DNA of 64,000 nucleotides from an uncultured Alistipes sp. Its GTDB lineage: Bacteria; Bacteroidota; Bacteroidia; Bacteroidales; Rikenellaceae. The DNA lies in NCBI GenBank assembly GCA_947177225.1, contig CAMWTS010000004.1:22496-86495 (forward strand). Direction: 5' to 3'. Shown here one piece after another: positions 33,803-43,198 of the stretch. The notes under the pieces are model-generated. The model ran no database searches and was not told the origin of the DNA. It saw only the letters and a program-made list of their open reading frames with translations. The stretch's first letter is position 1. The number at the start of each line of letters is the position of its first letter. The translations under genes and the position numbers were made by a program.

Positions 33803-35332
33803 ATGGATACTGTAATATTGATTGTCGCTGCCATAGCGGGTGCCGTAATAGGCGGCCTGGCGGCATTCTTCGGCGTGAAGGCTCGATCGAAGTCTATCGT
33901 CGAGAAGGCTGTTGCAGACGGCGAAATGATAAAGAAGGAGAAGATACTTCAAGCCAAGGAGAAGTTTATCCAGTTAAAGAGCGAGCACGACCGTCAGGTC
34001 AACGAGCGCAACCAGAAACTCTCGCAGAGCGAGCAGCGCGCCAAGCAGTTGGAGTCGAATCTGCAACACAAGGAGCGCGAGCTGGACAAGAAGTGCGCCG
34101 AGAACGACCGTGTGCGCGAGCAGATGGACGCTCAGATGGCTACTATGCAGAGCCGCAAGGAGGAGCTTGCAGCCATCATCAAGGAGCAGAACTCTCGTTT
34201 GGAGCAGATATCGGGCATGAGCTCGGAGGAGGCCAAGAATATCTTGATCGAGAATATGAAGAGCGAGGCCAAGGCCGATGCCGCAACCTACATCAGCGAG
34301 ACCATCGAGGAGGCTAAGCTGACGGCCACCAAGGAGGCCAAGCGTATAGTCGTTGCATCGATCCAGCGCGTAGCCACCGAGACGGCGATAGAGAATGCCG
34401 TGACGGTATTCAATATCGATTCCGACGAGGTCAAGGGACGTATCATCGGTCGCGAAGGACGTAATATTCGTGCTTTGGAGGCTGCCACGGGTATCGAGAT
34501 CATTGTCGACGATACTCCGGAGGCTATTATCCTCAGCGGCTTCGATCCCGTTCGCCGCGAGATTGCGCGTCTTGCGTTGCACCAGCTCGTCACCGACGGC
34601 CGTATCCACCCGGCACGCATCGAGGAGGTCGTGGCCAAGGTCAAGAAGCAGATCGAGGAGGAGATCGTCGAGGTCGGCAAGCGTACGGCAATCGACCTGG
34701 GTATCCATGGCCTGCACCCCGAATTGGTGCGCCTTATCGGTAAGATGAAGTATCGCTCGTCTTATGGACAGAACTTATTGCAGCACGCCCGCGAGACGGC
34801 CAATCTGGCAGGTATCATGGCTGCTGAGTTGGGACTCAATCCCAAGGCAGCGCGTCGCGCCGGTCTGTTGCACGATATAGGCAAGGTGCCCGATGATGAG
34901 CCCGAATTGCCGCACGCAATCATCGGTATGAAGCTGGCCGAGAAGTATAAGGAGAAGGCCGACGTATGCAATGCCATCGGTGCTCACCACGATGAGGTGG
35001 AGATGACTTCGCTCATCGCTCCCATTATTCAGGTTTGCGATGCCATATCGGGTGCGCGTCCGGGTGCGCGTCGTGAGGTGGTAGAGTCGTATATCAAGCG
35101 TCTGAAAGAGATGGAAGATATCGCACTCTCATATCCCGGCGTTGTCAAGACCTATGCCATACAGGCAGGACGCGAATTGCGCGTGATCGTCGGTGCCGAC
35201 AAGCTCAACGATCAGGAGTCTGAGTCGTTGTCTCACGACATAGCCAAGAAGATACAGGACGAAATGACCTATCCCGGTCAGGTGAAGATCACCGTGATTC
35301 GTGAGACTCGTTCAATATCTTATGCCAAGTAG
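33803..35332 (+). CDS. rny: Ribonuclease Y
   Basis: A membrane-anchored endoribonuclease that starts mRNA decay. The 509-residue protein has an N-terminal membrane helix (2-24), a long coiled-coil (about 30-190), a KH domain (about 205-270, with [10 protein letters not shown]) and an HD domain (about 325-415, [10 protein letters not shown]). The frame is open to 33707, but the ATG at 33803 gives the anchor at the correct place. A family A palindromic element starts 25 bases after the stop. Confidence 0.97.
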   Translation: MDTVILIVAAIAGAVIGGLAAFFGVKARSKSIVEKAVADGEMIKKEKILQAKEKFIQLKSEHDRQVNERNQKLSQSEQRAKQLESNLQHKERELDKKCAENDRVREQMDAQMATMQSRKEELAAIIKEQNSRLEQISGMSSEEAKNILIENMKSEAKADAATYISETIEEAKLTATKEAKRIVVASIQRVATETAIENAVTVFNIDSDEVKGRIIGREGRNIRALEAATGIEIIVDDTPEAIILSGFDPVRREIARLALHQLVTDGRIHPARIEEVVAKVKKQIEEEIVEVGKRTAIDLGIHGLHPELVRLIGKMKYRSSYGQNLLQHARETANLAGIMAAELGLNPKAARRAGLLHDIGKVPDDEPELPHAIIGMKLAEKYKEKADVCNAIGAHHDEVEMTSLIAPIIQVCDAISGARPGARREVVESYIKRLKEMEDIALSYPGVVKTYAIQAGRELRVIVGADKLNDQESESLSHDIAKKIQDEMTYPGQVKITVIRETRSISYAK

Positions 35333-35356
35333 CTCTTGATCGTGATTTTTTCGTGA

Positions 35357-35612
35357 TTTTTTCGTGAAAAGCGGCATTCTGCGTCCGCTCGCTCAATTGC
35401 CCGAATAGGCAGTACGGTTAGTACAGCCTATCCGAGCAATTTTCGTTACGCGTTGCATAATACCGCTTTTGCCGAAAAAACTTTTTCTTTTCCGTGAAAA
35501 GACGTCATTAGCGTCGCCTCGTTCAATTCCGCCAATGGAACGTACGTCCAAGTACGCCCCATCGGCGGACTTTTCATGTGCGGCTTGCTACTAACGCCTT
35601 TTGACGAAAAAG
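35357..35612 (+). repeat. Tandem family A elements (types I and II), copy 3
   Basis: Type I (35357-35480) has ends T-T-T-T-T-T-C-G-T-G-A-A-A-A-G-C-G-G and C-C-G-C-T-T-T-T-G-C-C-G-A-A-A-A-A-A, with internal hairpin 35395-35441 (outer arms AATTGC/GCAATT). Type II (35488-35612) has ends C-C-G-T-G-A-A-A-A-G-A-C-G-T and A-A-C-G-C-C-T-T-T-T-G-A-C-G, with internal hairpin 35528-35569 (outer arms TCCGCC/GGCGGA). The arms differ between copies but stay complementary. Confidence 0.85.
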
Positions 35613-35928
35613 TGGGGTTGGTGTTTTTTTGGAGACTATTCCAATTGCCATGTCATTTCGAGCGTCGGCGAGAAATCTGTGCGCGATTATTTCCATTGAG
35701 TCTTTTCTCTCTGCATGTCGCAGGCCACATCGTCCCCAGATGTCTCACATTCGTTCGACATGACAAGACGTGTATGTCATTCTGAGGAGTGGCCAATGGC
35801 CGCGACGTGAGAATCTCAGTTGTGTGTGATATGTCCACAGTTCTGTCATTCTGAGGAGGACGGCACGTCCGACGTGAGAATCTCTCTTGCCGGTAGCGAA
35901 GCGATGCTGCTATATAAATAGTAGGTAT
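35613..35928 (+). repeat. Families C and B repeats after the rny elements
   Basis: No gene. Family C is at 35651-35696 with its reversed partner at 35734-35764. Family B units start at 35775 (centre GGCC-AAT-GGCC) and at 35844 (centre GGACG-GCA-CGTCC). Same A-C-B order as at 57.4 kb. Confidence 0.8.
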
Positions 35929-35962
35929 AAAGAAAAACAGACGACCCGCAGGATCGTCTGTT
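35929..35962 (-). terminator. Terminator of the ferredoxin gene
   Basis: Stem ACAGACGA-C-CC/GG-A-TCGTCTGT at 35937-35961. On the minus strand it is followed by T-T-T-T-T-C-T-T-T. Confidence 0.8.
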
Positions 35963-35984
35963 CTTTCATAATCTCCTATTGCGA

Positions 35985-36152
35985 TTACTCTGCTGAGATA
36001 GCCTCAGAAGGGCATACGCCTGCGCAAGTACCGCAGTCGATGCACTTGTCGGGATCGATTACATAGATGTCGCCGGCAGAGATAGCCTCTACGGGGCACT
36101 CGTCGATACATGTGCCGCAAGCAACGCAAGAATCTGAAATTTTGTAAGCCAT
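35985..36152 (-). CDS. 4Fe-4S (2x[4Fe-4S]) ferredoxin
   Basis: A 55-residue bacterial-type ferredoxin starting M-A-Y-K-I-S-D-S-C. Two cluster motifs are complete: C-V-A-C-G-T-C-I-D-E-C-P (Cys9, 12, 15, 19) and C-I-D-C-G-T-C-A-G-V-C-P (Cys37, 40, 43, 47). It is a soluble low-potential electron carrier for pyruvate:ferredoxin oxidoreductase-type enzymes. A good promoter and terminator flank it, so it is expressed alone. Confidence 0.95.
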   Translation of the reverse strand: MAYKISDSCVACGTCIDECPVEAISAGDIYVIDPDKCIDCGTCAGVCPSEAISAE

Positions 36153-36183
36153 AATATTTAGTTTTTAATGAAAAGTTTGTTTG

Positions 36184-36214
36184 CAAATATAAACAATTAT
36201 TTGATAATGTCAAA
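36184..36214 (-). promoter_or_regulatory. Ferredoxin promoter (TTTG-N19-TATATTTG)
   Basis: Minus strand: -33 TTTG at 36211-36214 and -7 TATATTTG at 36184-36191. The -33 lies inside the last codons of serS. The leader is ~25 bases. Confidence 0.75.
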
Positions 36215-37468
36215 ACCTGTGTAGGGTACAAGCACCTCCGGTATGCGTATGCCCTCCGGAGTCTGGTTGTTCTCCAGCAGTGCGGCTACGATGCGCGGCA
36301 ATGCGAGCGACGAGCCGTTGAGCGTGTGTGCCAGCTGTGTCTTCTTCGACGAATCCTTATAGCGCAACTTCAACCGGTTGGCCTGGAACGACTCGAAGTT
36401 AGAGACCGACGACACCTCCAACCAGCGTTTCTGCGCTTCCGAGTAGACCTCGAAGTCGTAGGTGAGCGCCGATGTGAACGACATGTCGCCGCCACACAGA
36501 CGCAGTATGCGGTAGGGCAGTCCCAGCGATGCGACGATCTTTTCGACATGTGCCACCATGCCGTCGAGAGCTTCGTAAGAGGCTTCGGGCAGTGACAACT
36601 GCACGATCTCCACCTTGTCGAACTGGTGCAGACGGTTAAGACCGCGTACGTCTTTGCCATACGATCCGGCCTCGCGGCGGAAACAGGGTGTATAGGCTGT
36701 CATCTTCACAGGGAAATCCTTCTCGTCGAGGATCACGTCGCGATAGATGTTGGTCACGGGAACCTCGGCCGTGGGCACGAGATAGTAGTTGTCAGCCGTG
36801 GCATGATACATCTGTCCCTCCTTGTCGGGCAACTGGCCGGTACCGAATCCCGAAGCCTCGTTAACCATCACGGGAGGCTCCACTTCCAGATAACCTGCGG
36901 CCGTGTTGCAGTCGAGGAAGTAGTTGATAAGAGCGCGCTGCAAACGGGCACCCTTGCCTTTGTAGACGGGGAATCCGGCTCCGGTGAGCTTTACTCCCAG
37001 ATCGAAGTCTATGATGTCGTATTTCTTGGCCAGCTCCCAGTGGGGCATCGGATTTTCGGGCAGCGTCGTGTAGCTCTCAACCAGCTTGACGACCACATTG
37101 TCTTCTGCTCCGTGACCTTCGGGAACTATGTCGGCCGGGAAATTGGGCAGTGTTACGATCGTAGCCTGCAACTCATCGCTGACCTGCTTGAAGCGTACCG
37201 ACAACTCGGCCGAACGCTCTTTGAGAGCCGCCACCTCGGCCTTTTTGGCCTCGGCCTCGTCGCGGCGTCCCTGACCCATCAGTGCGCCTATCTGCTTGGC
37301 AGCTGCGTTCTGCTCGGCAAGACACGCGTCCAACTCGGCCTGCACAGCCTTGCGCGTATCGTCCAACTCCTCTATACGGGTGATGACAGGCTCGGCATCG
37401 ACGTGCTTTTTGGCCAGCTTGCGTACGGCAGCCTGCTTGTCGTCGCGTAATTGCTTTAATGTAAGCAT
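36197..37468 (-). CDS. serS: Seryl-tRNA synthetase
   Basis: Charges tRNA-Ser with serine (class II synthetase). At 423 residues it has the N-terminal tRNA-binding coiled-coil arm (about 25-110), the T-A-E-V-P-V-T-N motif (serine binding, ~225), motif 2 around C-F-R-R-E-A-G-S-Y-G (~263) and motif 3 L-N-G-S-S-L-A-L-P-R (~382). The frame is open to 37501, but M-L-T-L-K-Q-L-R-D at 37468 is the normal SerRS start. Confidence 0.97.
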   Translation of the reverse strand: MLTLKQLRDDKQAAVRKLAKKHVDAEPVITRIEELDDTRKAVQAELDACLAEQNAAAKQIGALMGQGRRDEAEAKKAEVAALKERSAELSVRFKQVSDELQATIVTLPNFPADIVPEGHGAEDNVVVKLVESYTTLPENPMPHWELAKKYDIIDFDLGVKLTGAGFPVYKGKGARLQRALINYFLDCNTAAGYLEVEPPVMVNEASGFGTGQLPDKEGQMYHATADNYYLVPTAEVPVTNIYRDVILDEKDFPVKMTAYTPCFRREAGSYGKDVRGLNRLHQFDKVEIVQLSLPEASYEALDGMVAHVEKIVASLGLPYRILRLCGGDMSFTSALTYDFEVYSEAQKRWLEVSSVSNFESFQANRLKLRYKDSSKKTQLAHTLNGSSLALPRIVAALLENNQTPEGIRIPEVLVPYTGFDIIK

Positions 37469-37498
37469 ACTCTTTTTGATTTTATTACTTTCAGAATG

Positions 37499-37506
37499 CA
37501 AATATA
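37499..37506 (-). promoter_or_regulatory. -7 box for serS
   Basis: Minus-strand TATATTTG, an exact consensus match 30 bases before the serS start. Confidence 0.6.
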
Positions 37507-37530
37507 TAAAGTATTTGATAAATTATCGAG

Positions 37531-37580
37531 ACTTTTTCGTGAAAAGCGGTCATTATCGTCACCTCGATTATTGTGCGGCC
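37531..37580 (+). repeat. Partial family A element upstream of serS
   Basis: Carries the family A left end (T-T-T-T-T-C-G-T-G-A-A-A-A-G-C-G-G) and some of the following sequence, but no internal hairpin or right end. It looks like a decayed or truncated copy. Confidence 0.6.
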
Positions 37581-37759
37581 GGGCGGTATGGAGCATGTTG
37601 CCCGGTCGAGACCGGCCGCTCGCCAGTGAAAATAGGGCAGTGGACGATGTGTGCGGGGAGATGACCGTGGCGGGACGAATGACGGCCAGTCATAAAAAAT
37701 GGTGCGATTGTTGAGAATTGCCATGACGTTATTACAAATTAACCGAATAAAATCGTATC

Positions 37760-38587
37760 ATGGTGAAAACACTATTCTATTCTTTGGTTTCGATCTGCGC
37801 ATTGGCTCTGTGTGGCGGAGTCTCGGCGCAAAGTTATCGCAACTCCTCGCAGAGTGTGCCCAACGGCGTTTTGCTCTCGGAGTGGGTCGAAGGTGATTAC
37901 CTCGTTCGTCGCTACCTGGTGAAGGGAACTCAGCCTAAGAGCGCCGAGTTTGTCGTGCAATATGCAGTGGGCAATGCTCAGGTGTCGGGACAGTTCGACG
38001 AAAATTCAGACGAGTTGCGACAGATAGGCGATTTCATATCGCGCATGAAAAACGACACGCTGCGACGCGTTACGGCGGTCAATATCACCGGTTACTCGTC
38101 GCCCGACGGTTCGGCTGCATACAATGCCAAACTGGCTAAGAACCGTGCCAACGACCTGCTGACGTGGCTCAATTCGAAGTATGGACTTTCGAGCCTCTAT
38201 ACGGTGTCGGTCGACGGACGAGTGGCTCCGTGGAGCGCATGTGCCGACGAGGTGCGCCGTTCGTCGTTGCAGAACAAAAACACGATTCTCGACATAGTCA
38301 ATTCGTCGGAGGCTGCTCCCACTGTCGAACGTCAGCTCAAAGCCCACACCACGGCGTGGAACTGGCTGCGTACGTCGGTTCTCCCAGCGCTGCGCCGAAC
38401 GGTGGTGACATTCACCTATACCGAGGACAGTGTGCAGCAGACGCGCGAGTTGATACGTCGTCCGGCTCCTGCACCGGCTCCTCAGCCCGATCCGTGCCCG
38501 CCGGCCAATCAGTGCTGCTGCGGCGATGATGCGATGGACGAATCGGTCGGCATAATCGTCATAATGGAGGCTGCCAATATCGATTGA
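37760..38587 (+). CDS. Exported OmpA-like domain protein
   Basis: A 275-residue exported protein: signal peptide ending near V-S-A-Q (~24), a beta domain, then an OmpA-C-like segment (about 73-140; N-S-D-E-L-R-Q-I, I-T-G-Y-S-S-P-D-G-S-A-A-Y-N-A-K-L-A-K-N-R-A). The W-N-W-L-R ... V-V-T-F-T-Y-T ending resembles Bacteroidetes DUF3868/fimbria-anchor-like proteins. The C-terminus has a Pro/Ala run (~233-242) and a Cys cluster (P-C-P-P-A-N-Q-C-C-C-G). It probably binds peptidoglycan or anchors a surface structure. It stands alone, with no fimbrial genes nearby. Confidence 0.7.
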   Translation: MVKTLFYSLVSICALALCGGVSAQSYRNSSQSVPNGVLLSEWVEGDYLVRRYLVKGTQPKSAEFVVQYAVGNAQVSGQFDENSDELRQIGDFISRMKNDTLRRVTAVNITGYSSPDGSAAYNAKLAKNRANDLLTWLNSKYGLSSLYTVSVDGRVAPWSACADEVRRSSLQNKNTILDIVNSSEAAPTVERQLKAHTTAWNWLRTSVLPALRRTVVTFTYTEDSVQQTRELIRRPAPAPAPQPDPCPPANQCCCGDDAMDESVGIIVIMEAANID

Positions 38588-38620
38588 TCCGTTGCGAAGA
38601 GATCGATATAAGGGTAAATA

Positions 38621-38652
38621 TTTGGAAATACGGAATCGTTTTTCTATCTTTG
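38621..38652 (+). promoter_or_regulatory. Promoter of the 93-residue gene (TTTG-N20-TATCTTTG)
   Basis: -33 TTTG at 38621-38624 and -7 TATCTTTG at 38645-38652, with 20-base spacing, 34 bases before the ATG. Confidence 0.75.
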
Positions 38653-38686
38653 CGTTGAGCAAAATAGTTTTAAACGAAATACAAGT

Positions 38687-38968
38687 ATGGCAAATTTAAG
38701 AAACTTAAAGAAAGAGATCGATTATCGTCTGGAAGAGTTCGTCTTTGATTGCGAGATGGCAATCTATTTCCAACCCAACAAGGAGGAGGAAGTGGTAGGA
38801 CTCATGGAGAAGGGTGTCGAGCTGCGCAATGCGCTCTACGCCAAGGTCAACAATCCCGGCGAGCCTAAGAACGCATCGCTGGTGCGCAAGTATTACTCGG
38901 CGTTGCGTCGCGACATGATTTCGAGCTTCGAGCAGTTGTTCGGCGATCTGAGCGCAATCAACAAGTAA
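38687..38968 (+). CDS. Conserved small acidic protein, function unknown
   Basis: A 93-residue soluble, mostly helical protein without signal peptide, rich in charged residues (E-I-D-Y-R-L-E-E-F-V-F-D-C-E-M-A-I). I think it is a conserved Bacteroidales hypothetical, but I know no function. A textbook promoter and a perfect terminator frame it as a strongly expressed single gene. Confidence 0.8.
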   Translation: MANLRNLKKEIDYRLEEFVFDCEMAIYFQPNKEEEVVGLMEKGVELRNALYAKVNNPGEPKNASLVRKYYSALRRDMISSFEQLFGDLSAINK

Positions 38969-38990
38969 CGATCTCTTCGAAAAGAGCATT

Positions 38991-39027
38991 GCCGGCCGCG
39001 AGTCAGTCTCGCGGCCGGCTTCGTTTT
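38991..39027 (+). terminator. Intrinsic terminator of the 93-residue gene
   Basis: Perfect 12-base arms (38991-39002 and 39008-39019) of G/C, loop TCAGT, followed by TTCGTTTTG. Confidence 0.9.
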
Positions 39028-39040
39028 GTCTGCGTATCAC

Positions 39041-39311
39041 CCGTCCCGGCTATTCTTTCAGTTATATTTTGCTTTGGGGTGATTGTATTTATCTTTGAAA
39101 ACAACGATTGGGCATTATCGGTATCGTGGCGCAAATCCCATTGACTGCCGGTATCTCCGACGTTACGGATCCCGATCCGTTTTGTGACGGTTGCAGAGAC
39201 AATCGTCCCGACCTGATCCCGGCTGGGGGCGATTCGTTATTATAGGGTATGGCGCGTGTAGTATGCCGTTTTGCCGGAAAAGGCGTATGACGTGCCTGGT
39301 GACAAGCAAAA
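39041..39311. other. Intergenic stretch without a gene
   Basis: No convincing ORF on either strand. A promoter-like TTTG-N18-TATCTTTG lies on the plus strand with the -7 box around 39088-39095, so a small transcript is possible. No RNA family recognised. Confidence 0.4.
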
Positions 39312-39343
39312 ACAAGCCGTATCTTTGCTAAGATACGGCTTGT
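39312..39343 (-). terminator. Terminator of the beta-glucan locus
   Basis: Perfect 14-base arms (39312-39325 and 39330-39343) with a 4-base loop; on the minus strand followed by T-T-T-T-T-G. It ends the susC-to-GH3 transcript. Confidence 0.85.
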
Positions 39344-39374
39344 CGGTTAACAGTTATAAGGTTTGAGAGATCGG

Positions 39375-41591
39375 TTACTCGACGCTGAACGGATAGGCTT
39401 CGCCCGAACCCGAGTCGCCGGCAACCCACAACTGGAAGTCGCCCGGCTCAACCTCGTATTTCAGGTCGCGGTTCCAAAAAGCCAGCTCGGCAACAGGCAG
39501 CTCCATGCGCATGTGCTTGGTCTCTCCTGCGGCGAGCGATACGCGCTCGAACCGGCGCAGCTCCTTGACGGGACGAACCACCGAACCCACCAGATCGCGC
39601 GTGTAGAGCTGTACGACCTCTACGCCGTCGCGATTGCCCGTATTGCTCAGATCGAACTCCACGACAAGCGTGTCGTCCTTGCCCAGAACGGTCTTTTCGA
39701 GCGTTATGTTGCCATATTCGAATGTCGTGTACGACAGACCGTAGCCGAACGGGAACAGAGGACCGTAACCTGTGTCGAGATAGTACGACGTGCAGCCCAG
39801 AGAAGTCTGTCCGGCATGCAGCGGTATGTCTTCGAGCAGGGTTTCGGTGCCGTTGCACGGACGTCCCGTATTGTTGTGGTTGTAGTAGAACGGAGCCTGA
39901 CCGGCATCGCGCAGGAAGGTCATGGGGGTCTTGCCCGACGGTACGGCATTGCCCTTGATAAGGTCGGCCAGAGCCTCGCCGCCCATGGTTCCGGGGTGGA
40001 ACGAGTAGAGCATGGCGTCGCAGTTGGCCAGATCGCGTTCTATGGTGAGCGGACGCCCGGCTATGACTACCACGACAACCGGCTTGCCGCTCTTACGAAC
40101 CTCGGCTATAAGCTCGCTCTGTGCGCCTTGCAGGTTAAGTACCGACAACGAGTGCGCCTCGCCCGAAAGTATGGCCTCCTCGCCGACGAATACGACCGCA
40201 GCATCGGCACGCTGTGCCGCAGCGCGCACCTTGGCGAAATCCTTGGTGTCGGTGTCGCGGCTGTAAGCGAGTCCCGGTTCGTAGATTACATCGTACTGCT
40301 CGCGCAGAGCCTGCAACGGTGTTACGGTGTGCTCGCTCTGGCAGTCGAACGACCATGTGCCCAGCTGATCGTAGGGAGCATCGGCCATCGGACCTGTAAC
40401 CAGAATCGTGCGGGCTTTGTCCAGAGGCAATACGGCATTGTTGTTCTGCAACAGTATGGCCGACTCCAAGGCGCTCTGCTTGGCTGCCGCAAGGTGTTCG
40501 GGCGCATAGTCCACGCGTGCCGAGGCATCGACATCTGCGTATGGGTTGTCGAACAGTCCCAGACGGAATTTGAGTTTCAGGATATTGCGAACGGCATTGT
40601 CGATGGTCGACTCCTTGATCTTGCCCTCCTTGACCAGATCCTCGATATAAGAGATGTAGCCGAACGACATCATGTCCATGTCGACACCGGCGTTGACCGA
40701 CAGCTCGGTGGCGTGTTTGAGATCCTTGGCAAAGCCGTGAGCGATCATCTCGCCCGACGAGTTCCAGTCGGTTACCACCATGCCGTCGAATCCCCATTCC
40801 TTGCGCAATATGTCTTTGAGCAGGAAGTCGTTACCGGTAGAGGGTATGCCGTCGATCTCGTTGAACGAGGTCATGAGCGTCAATGCGCCGGCATCGACAC
40901 ATGCCTGAAATGCGGGGAAGTAGGTGTTTCTGAGCGAACGCTCCGAGATCATTGTCGAGTTGTAGTCGCGACCGCCCTCGGCAGCACCGTAGCCCACGAA
41001 GTGCTTGATGCAAGCCGCCATGGAGGTGGGATCGGCGAAGTCGTCGCCCTGATAGCCCTTGACCATGGCCACGCCCATCTGCGTGTCGAGATAGGGATCC
41101 TCGCCCGAACCCTCGGCCACGCGTCCCCAGCGCGGGTCGCGCGCTATGTCGAGCATGGGAGAGAATGTCCAGTGTACGCCGGAGGCTGTGGCCTCGATGG
41201 CGGCTATGCGCGCCCCCTGTTCGACGAGCTGCGGATCGAATGTCGAAGCCAGACCGAGCGGAATAGGAAATATGGTGCGGAAGCCGTGAATCACGTCGCG
41301 TCCGACTATTACGGGTATTCCCAGACGGCTCTGCTCGACGGCAGCACGCTGTACGGCGTTGATCTCTTCGGGATTGACACAGTTGAGTATCGATCCGACC
41401 TCGCCATTGGCAGCGGCCTCCTCCACCCAGTTGCCCGCACCTGATACCTGGTGCATCTGTCCGATCTTCTCGCGAAGGGTCATCTTCGAGAGCAACTCGT
41501 CGACCTTGCGGTCGAGTTCGTCCTTTTCGGTGCAACCGGCAAGAGTGAGTGCCAACACTCCGCAGATAGCCAGTAATTTGAAATTTTTCAT
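39375..41591 (-). CDS. bglX: Beta-glucosidase, glycoside hydrolase family 3 (BglX-like lipoprotein)
   Basis: A 738-residue periplasmic/outer-membrane lipoprotein with lipobox L-A-G-C (Cys20). The GH3 N-domain spans ~30-340, with K-H-F-V-G-Y-G-A-A-E-G-G-R-D-Y and nucleophile Asp in V-T-D-W-N-S-S-G (~273). A C-domain (~375-600) and a fibronectin III-like domain (~640-738) follow. It releases glucose from beta-linked oligosaccharides, the last step of this locus. The open frame runs to 41702, but the lipoprotein start at 41591 is clear. Confidence 0.95.
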   Translation of the reverse strand: MKNFKLLAICGVLALTLAGCTEKDELDRKVDELLSKMTLREKIGQMHQVSGAGNWVEEAAANGEVGSILNCVNPEEINAVQRAAVEQSRLGIPVIVGRDVIHGFRTIFPIPLGLASTFDPQLVEQGARIAAIEATASGVHWTFSPMLDIARDPRWGRVAEGSGEDPYLDTQMGVAMVKGYQGDDFADPTSMAACIKHFVGYGAAEGGRDYNSTMISERSLRNTYFPAFQACVDAGALTLMTSFNEIDGIPSTGNDFLLKDILRKEWGFDGMVVTDWNSSGEMIAHGFAKDLKHATELSVNAGVDMDMMSFGYISYIEDLVKEGKIKESTIDNAVRNILKLKFRLGLFDNPYADVDASARVDYAPEHLAAAKQSALESAILLQNNNAVLPLDKARTILVTGPMADAPYDQLGTWSFDCQSEHTVTPLQALREQYDVIYEPGLAYSRDTDTKDFAKVRAAAQRADAAVVFVGEEAILSGEAHSLSVLNLQGAQSELIAEVRKSGKPVVVVVIAGRPLTIERDLANCDAMLYSFHPGTMGGEALADLIKGNAVPSGKTPMTFLRDAGQAPFYYNHNNTGRPCNGTETLLEDIPLHAGQTSLGCTSYYLDTGYGPLFPFGYGLSYTTFEYGNITLEKTVLGKDDTLVVEFDLSNTGNRDGVEVVQLYTRDLVGSVVRPVKELRRFERVSLAAGETKHMRMELPVAELAFWNRDLKYEVEPGDFQLWVAGDSGSGEAYPFSVE

Positions 41592-41622
41592 TCGGATAGC
41601 TGTTATTTGTTTGCAATTGATA

Positions 41623-43134
41623 CTATTCGAGTTTCTTGAATACGCGCACGTAGTCCACCTCGTAGACGCAAGGCAGTGCCGACTCGTCGATGCCCATTGC
41701 ACCGCCCCAGTTGCCGCCCCATGCGAGGTTGAGCTTCAAGTAGAACGGATTGAAGAACGGCCATGTGTTGTAGTCGCCTTTCTTGTCGTTGGTGAAAGTG
41801 AAGTGCAGCTGACCGTCGAAGTAGAATTTCAGGAAATCCTCCGTCCACTCCACGGCATATGTGTGAAACTCCGTTTGAGCCGTTGCGATAAGTATCTCGT
41901 TGGTCTTCTGTGTGCCTATGGAGTGGTTGTAGGCATTGCAGTGTATGCTCGACGATACGCGGTTGGGGTTGTAACCCACCTCTTCCATGATGTCGATCTC
42001 ACCGTCGCCAGGCCACGTCTTGAAGTTCTTGGGCATCATCCAGAATGCCGGCCATGTACCCTTGCCCGCAGGCAGTTTCAGACGGGCTTCGAAATAGCCG
42101 TAGGTCCAGCCCTCGACGGTGTTCATGCGTATGGAGCGCACCTTGCCGTCGATCTTCTTGGCTGTGATCTTCAACGTGCCGTTGGAGATAAGAGCCAATA
42201 TTTCGCTGCCGTATTTGCCCGATACGTAGTCCTGCAACTCGTTGTTGCCCCAGCCGCCGTCACCGGTTTCGTACCACCACTTGGCCGAAGAGGGCATCGA
42301 CTCGCCCGCCTCGTTGAACTCGTCTGCCCACACCAGGCGATAACCTGCCGGGGTGGGGATCTCCGGCTCGACATATTCGGCCGATTCGGGTTTCGAGAAT
42401 CCTGCCTTGGGCGAGAAGCCCGTCCAGACGTAGATGGTCTTCAAGTCGGGATTGCCGGTGGCATCGAATGTCGTGAGCGACTGCTGATTCTGAATATCGA
42501 GCGTAGTGAGGTTGTTGCCCGAACAGTCGAGGTACGTAAGACGCGTAAGCTCCGATATGTTAAGCTCGGTCAAGGCGTTGTCTGAGCAGTCGAGGTAGGT
42601 CACGGCCTTGAAGATCGTGTTGAGCTCGGCCATCGACTTAATGCCTTTGCCCGAAGCCTCGATGCGATCGACGGCAGCTGCCTCCTTGGTGCTCAATATG
42701 CCGTCGCCGTCGACATCGTATGCCGACAGAAGATAGGCTTTGAATGCTGCGTCGGCTATCTCCACAGCCTCGACCTTGTAGTTCTGCACTACGGGCAGAT
42801 AGGTTTTTGTGTTGACTCCGGTGCGGAATACGAGATTGGTGGAGCGTGCATCTCCGGTCTTGTTCTCCGTAATGGTCACTTTGACGGTGGTCGAGCCTGC
42901 TACGCCGCCGCTCGGCGATACATTGCACCACGACGTGTCTTCCGACGTGACGCCCCAGTCGCCCGTAGCCTCCACGCCGACGAGTTGCGTCGTCGCGTCG
43001 TTGGATACCGATATGCTCTCGATATCTAACGTTATGCCGGCTGCCGGCTTTGGTGTGTCGCCCTCCGAATTGCTCGAACATGCGCTGCCGAGCATTGCCG
43101 CAGTTGCAATCAGACAGAATAACATACGTTTCAT
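41623..43134 (-). CDS. GH16 endo-beta-glucanase lipoprotein with BACON and LRR-like modules
   Basis: A 503-residue surface lipoprotein with lipobox L-G-S-A-C (Cys19). In order: a BACON domain (~33-120), an EF-hand-like D-V-D-G-D-G (~140-145), a short leucine-rich segment (~176-232) with repeated L-x-Y-L-D-C-S, and the GH16 catalytic domain (~262-503). The catalytic motif is G-E-I-D-I-M-E, with nucleophile Glu379, Asp381 and acid/base Glu384, plus a Val-Gly continuation typical of laminarinases. It should cut beta-1,3 or mixed-linkage beta-glucan at the cell surface. Confidence 0.93.
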   Translation of the reverse strand: MKRMLFCLIATAAMLGSACSSNSEGDTPKPAAGITLDIESISVSNDATTQLVGVEATGDWGVTSEDTSWCNVSPSGGVAGSTTVKVTITENKTGDARSTNLVFRTGVNTKTYLPVVQNYKVEAVEIADAAFKAYLLSAYDVDGDGILSTKEAAAVDRIEASGKGIKSMAELNTIFKAVTYLDCSDNALTELNISELTRLTYLDCSGNNLTTLDIQNQQSLTTFDATGNPDLKTIYVWTGFSPKAGFSKPESAEYVEPEIPTPAGYRLVWADEFNEAGESMPSSAKWWYETGDGGWGNNELQDYVSGKYGSEILALISNGTLKITAKKIDGKVRSIRMNTVEGWTYGYFEARLKLPAGKGTWPAFWMMPKNFKTWPGDGEIDIMEEVGYNPNRVSSSIHCNAYNHSIGTQKTNEILIATAQTEFHTYAVEWTEDFLKFYFDGQLHFTFTNDKKGDYNTWPFFNPFYLKLNLAWGGNWGGAMGIDESALPCVYEVDYVRVFKKLE

Positions 43135-43198
43135 TTTATCGATATTTTAAAAAGCAGGGGGCAAGACCCCGAAAGAGCCTTGTCCCCGTTTGAAAGAT

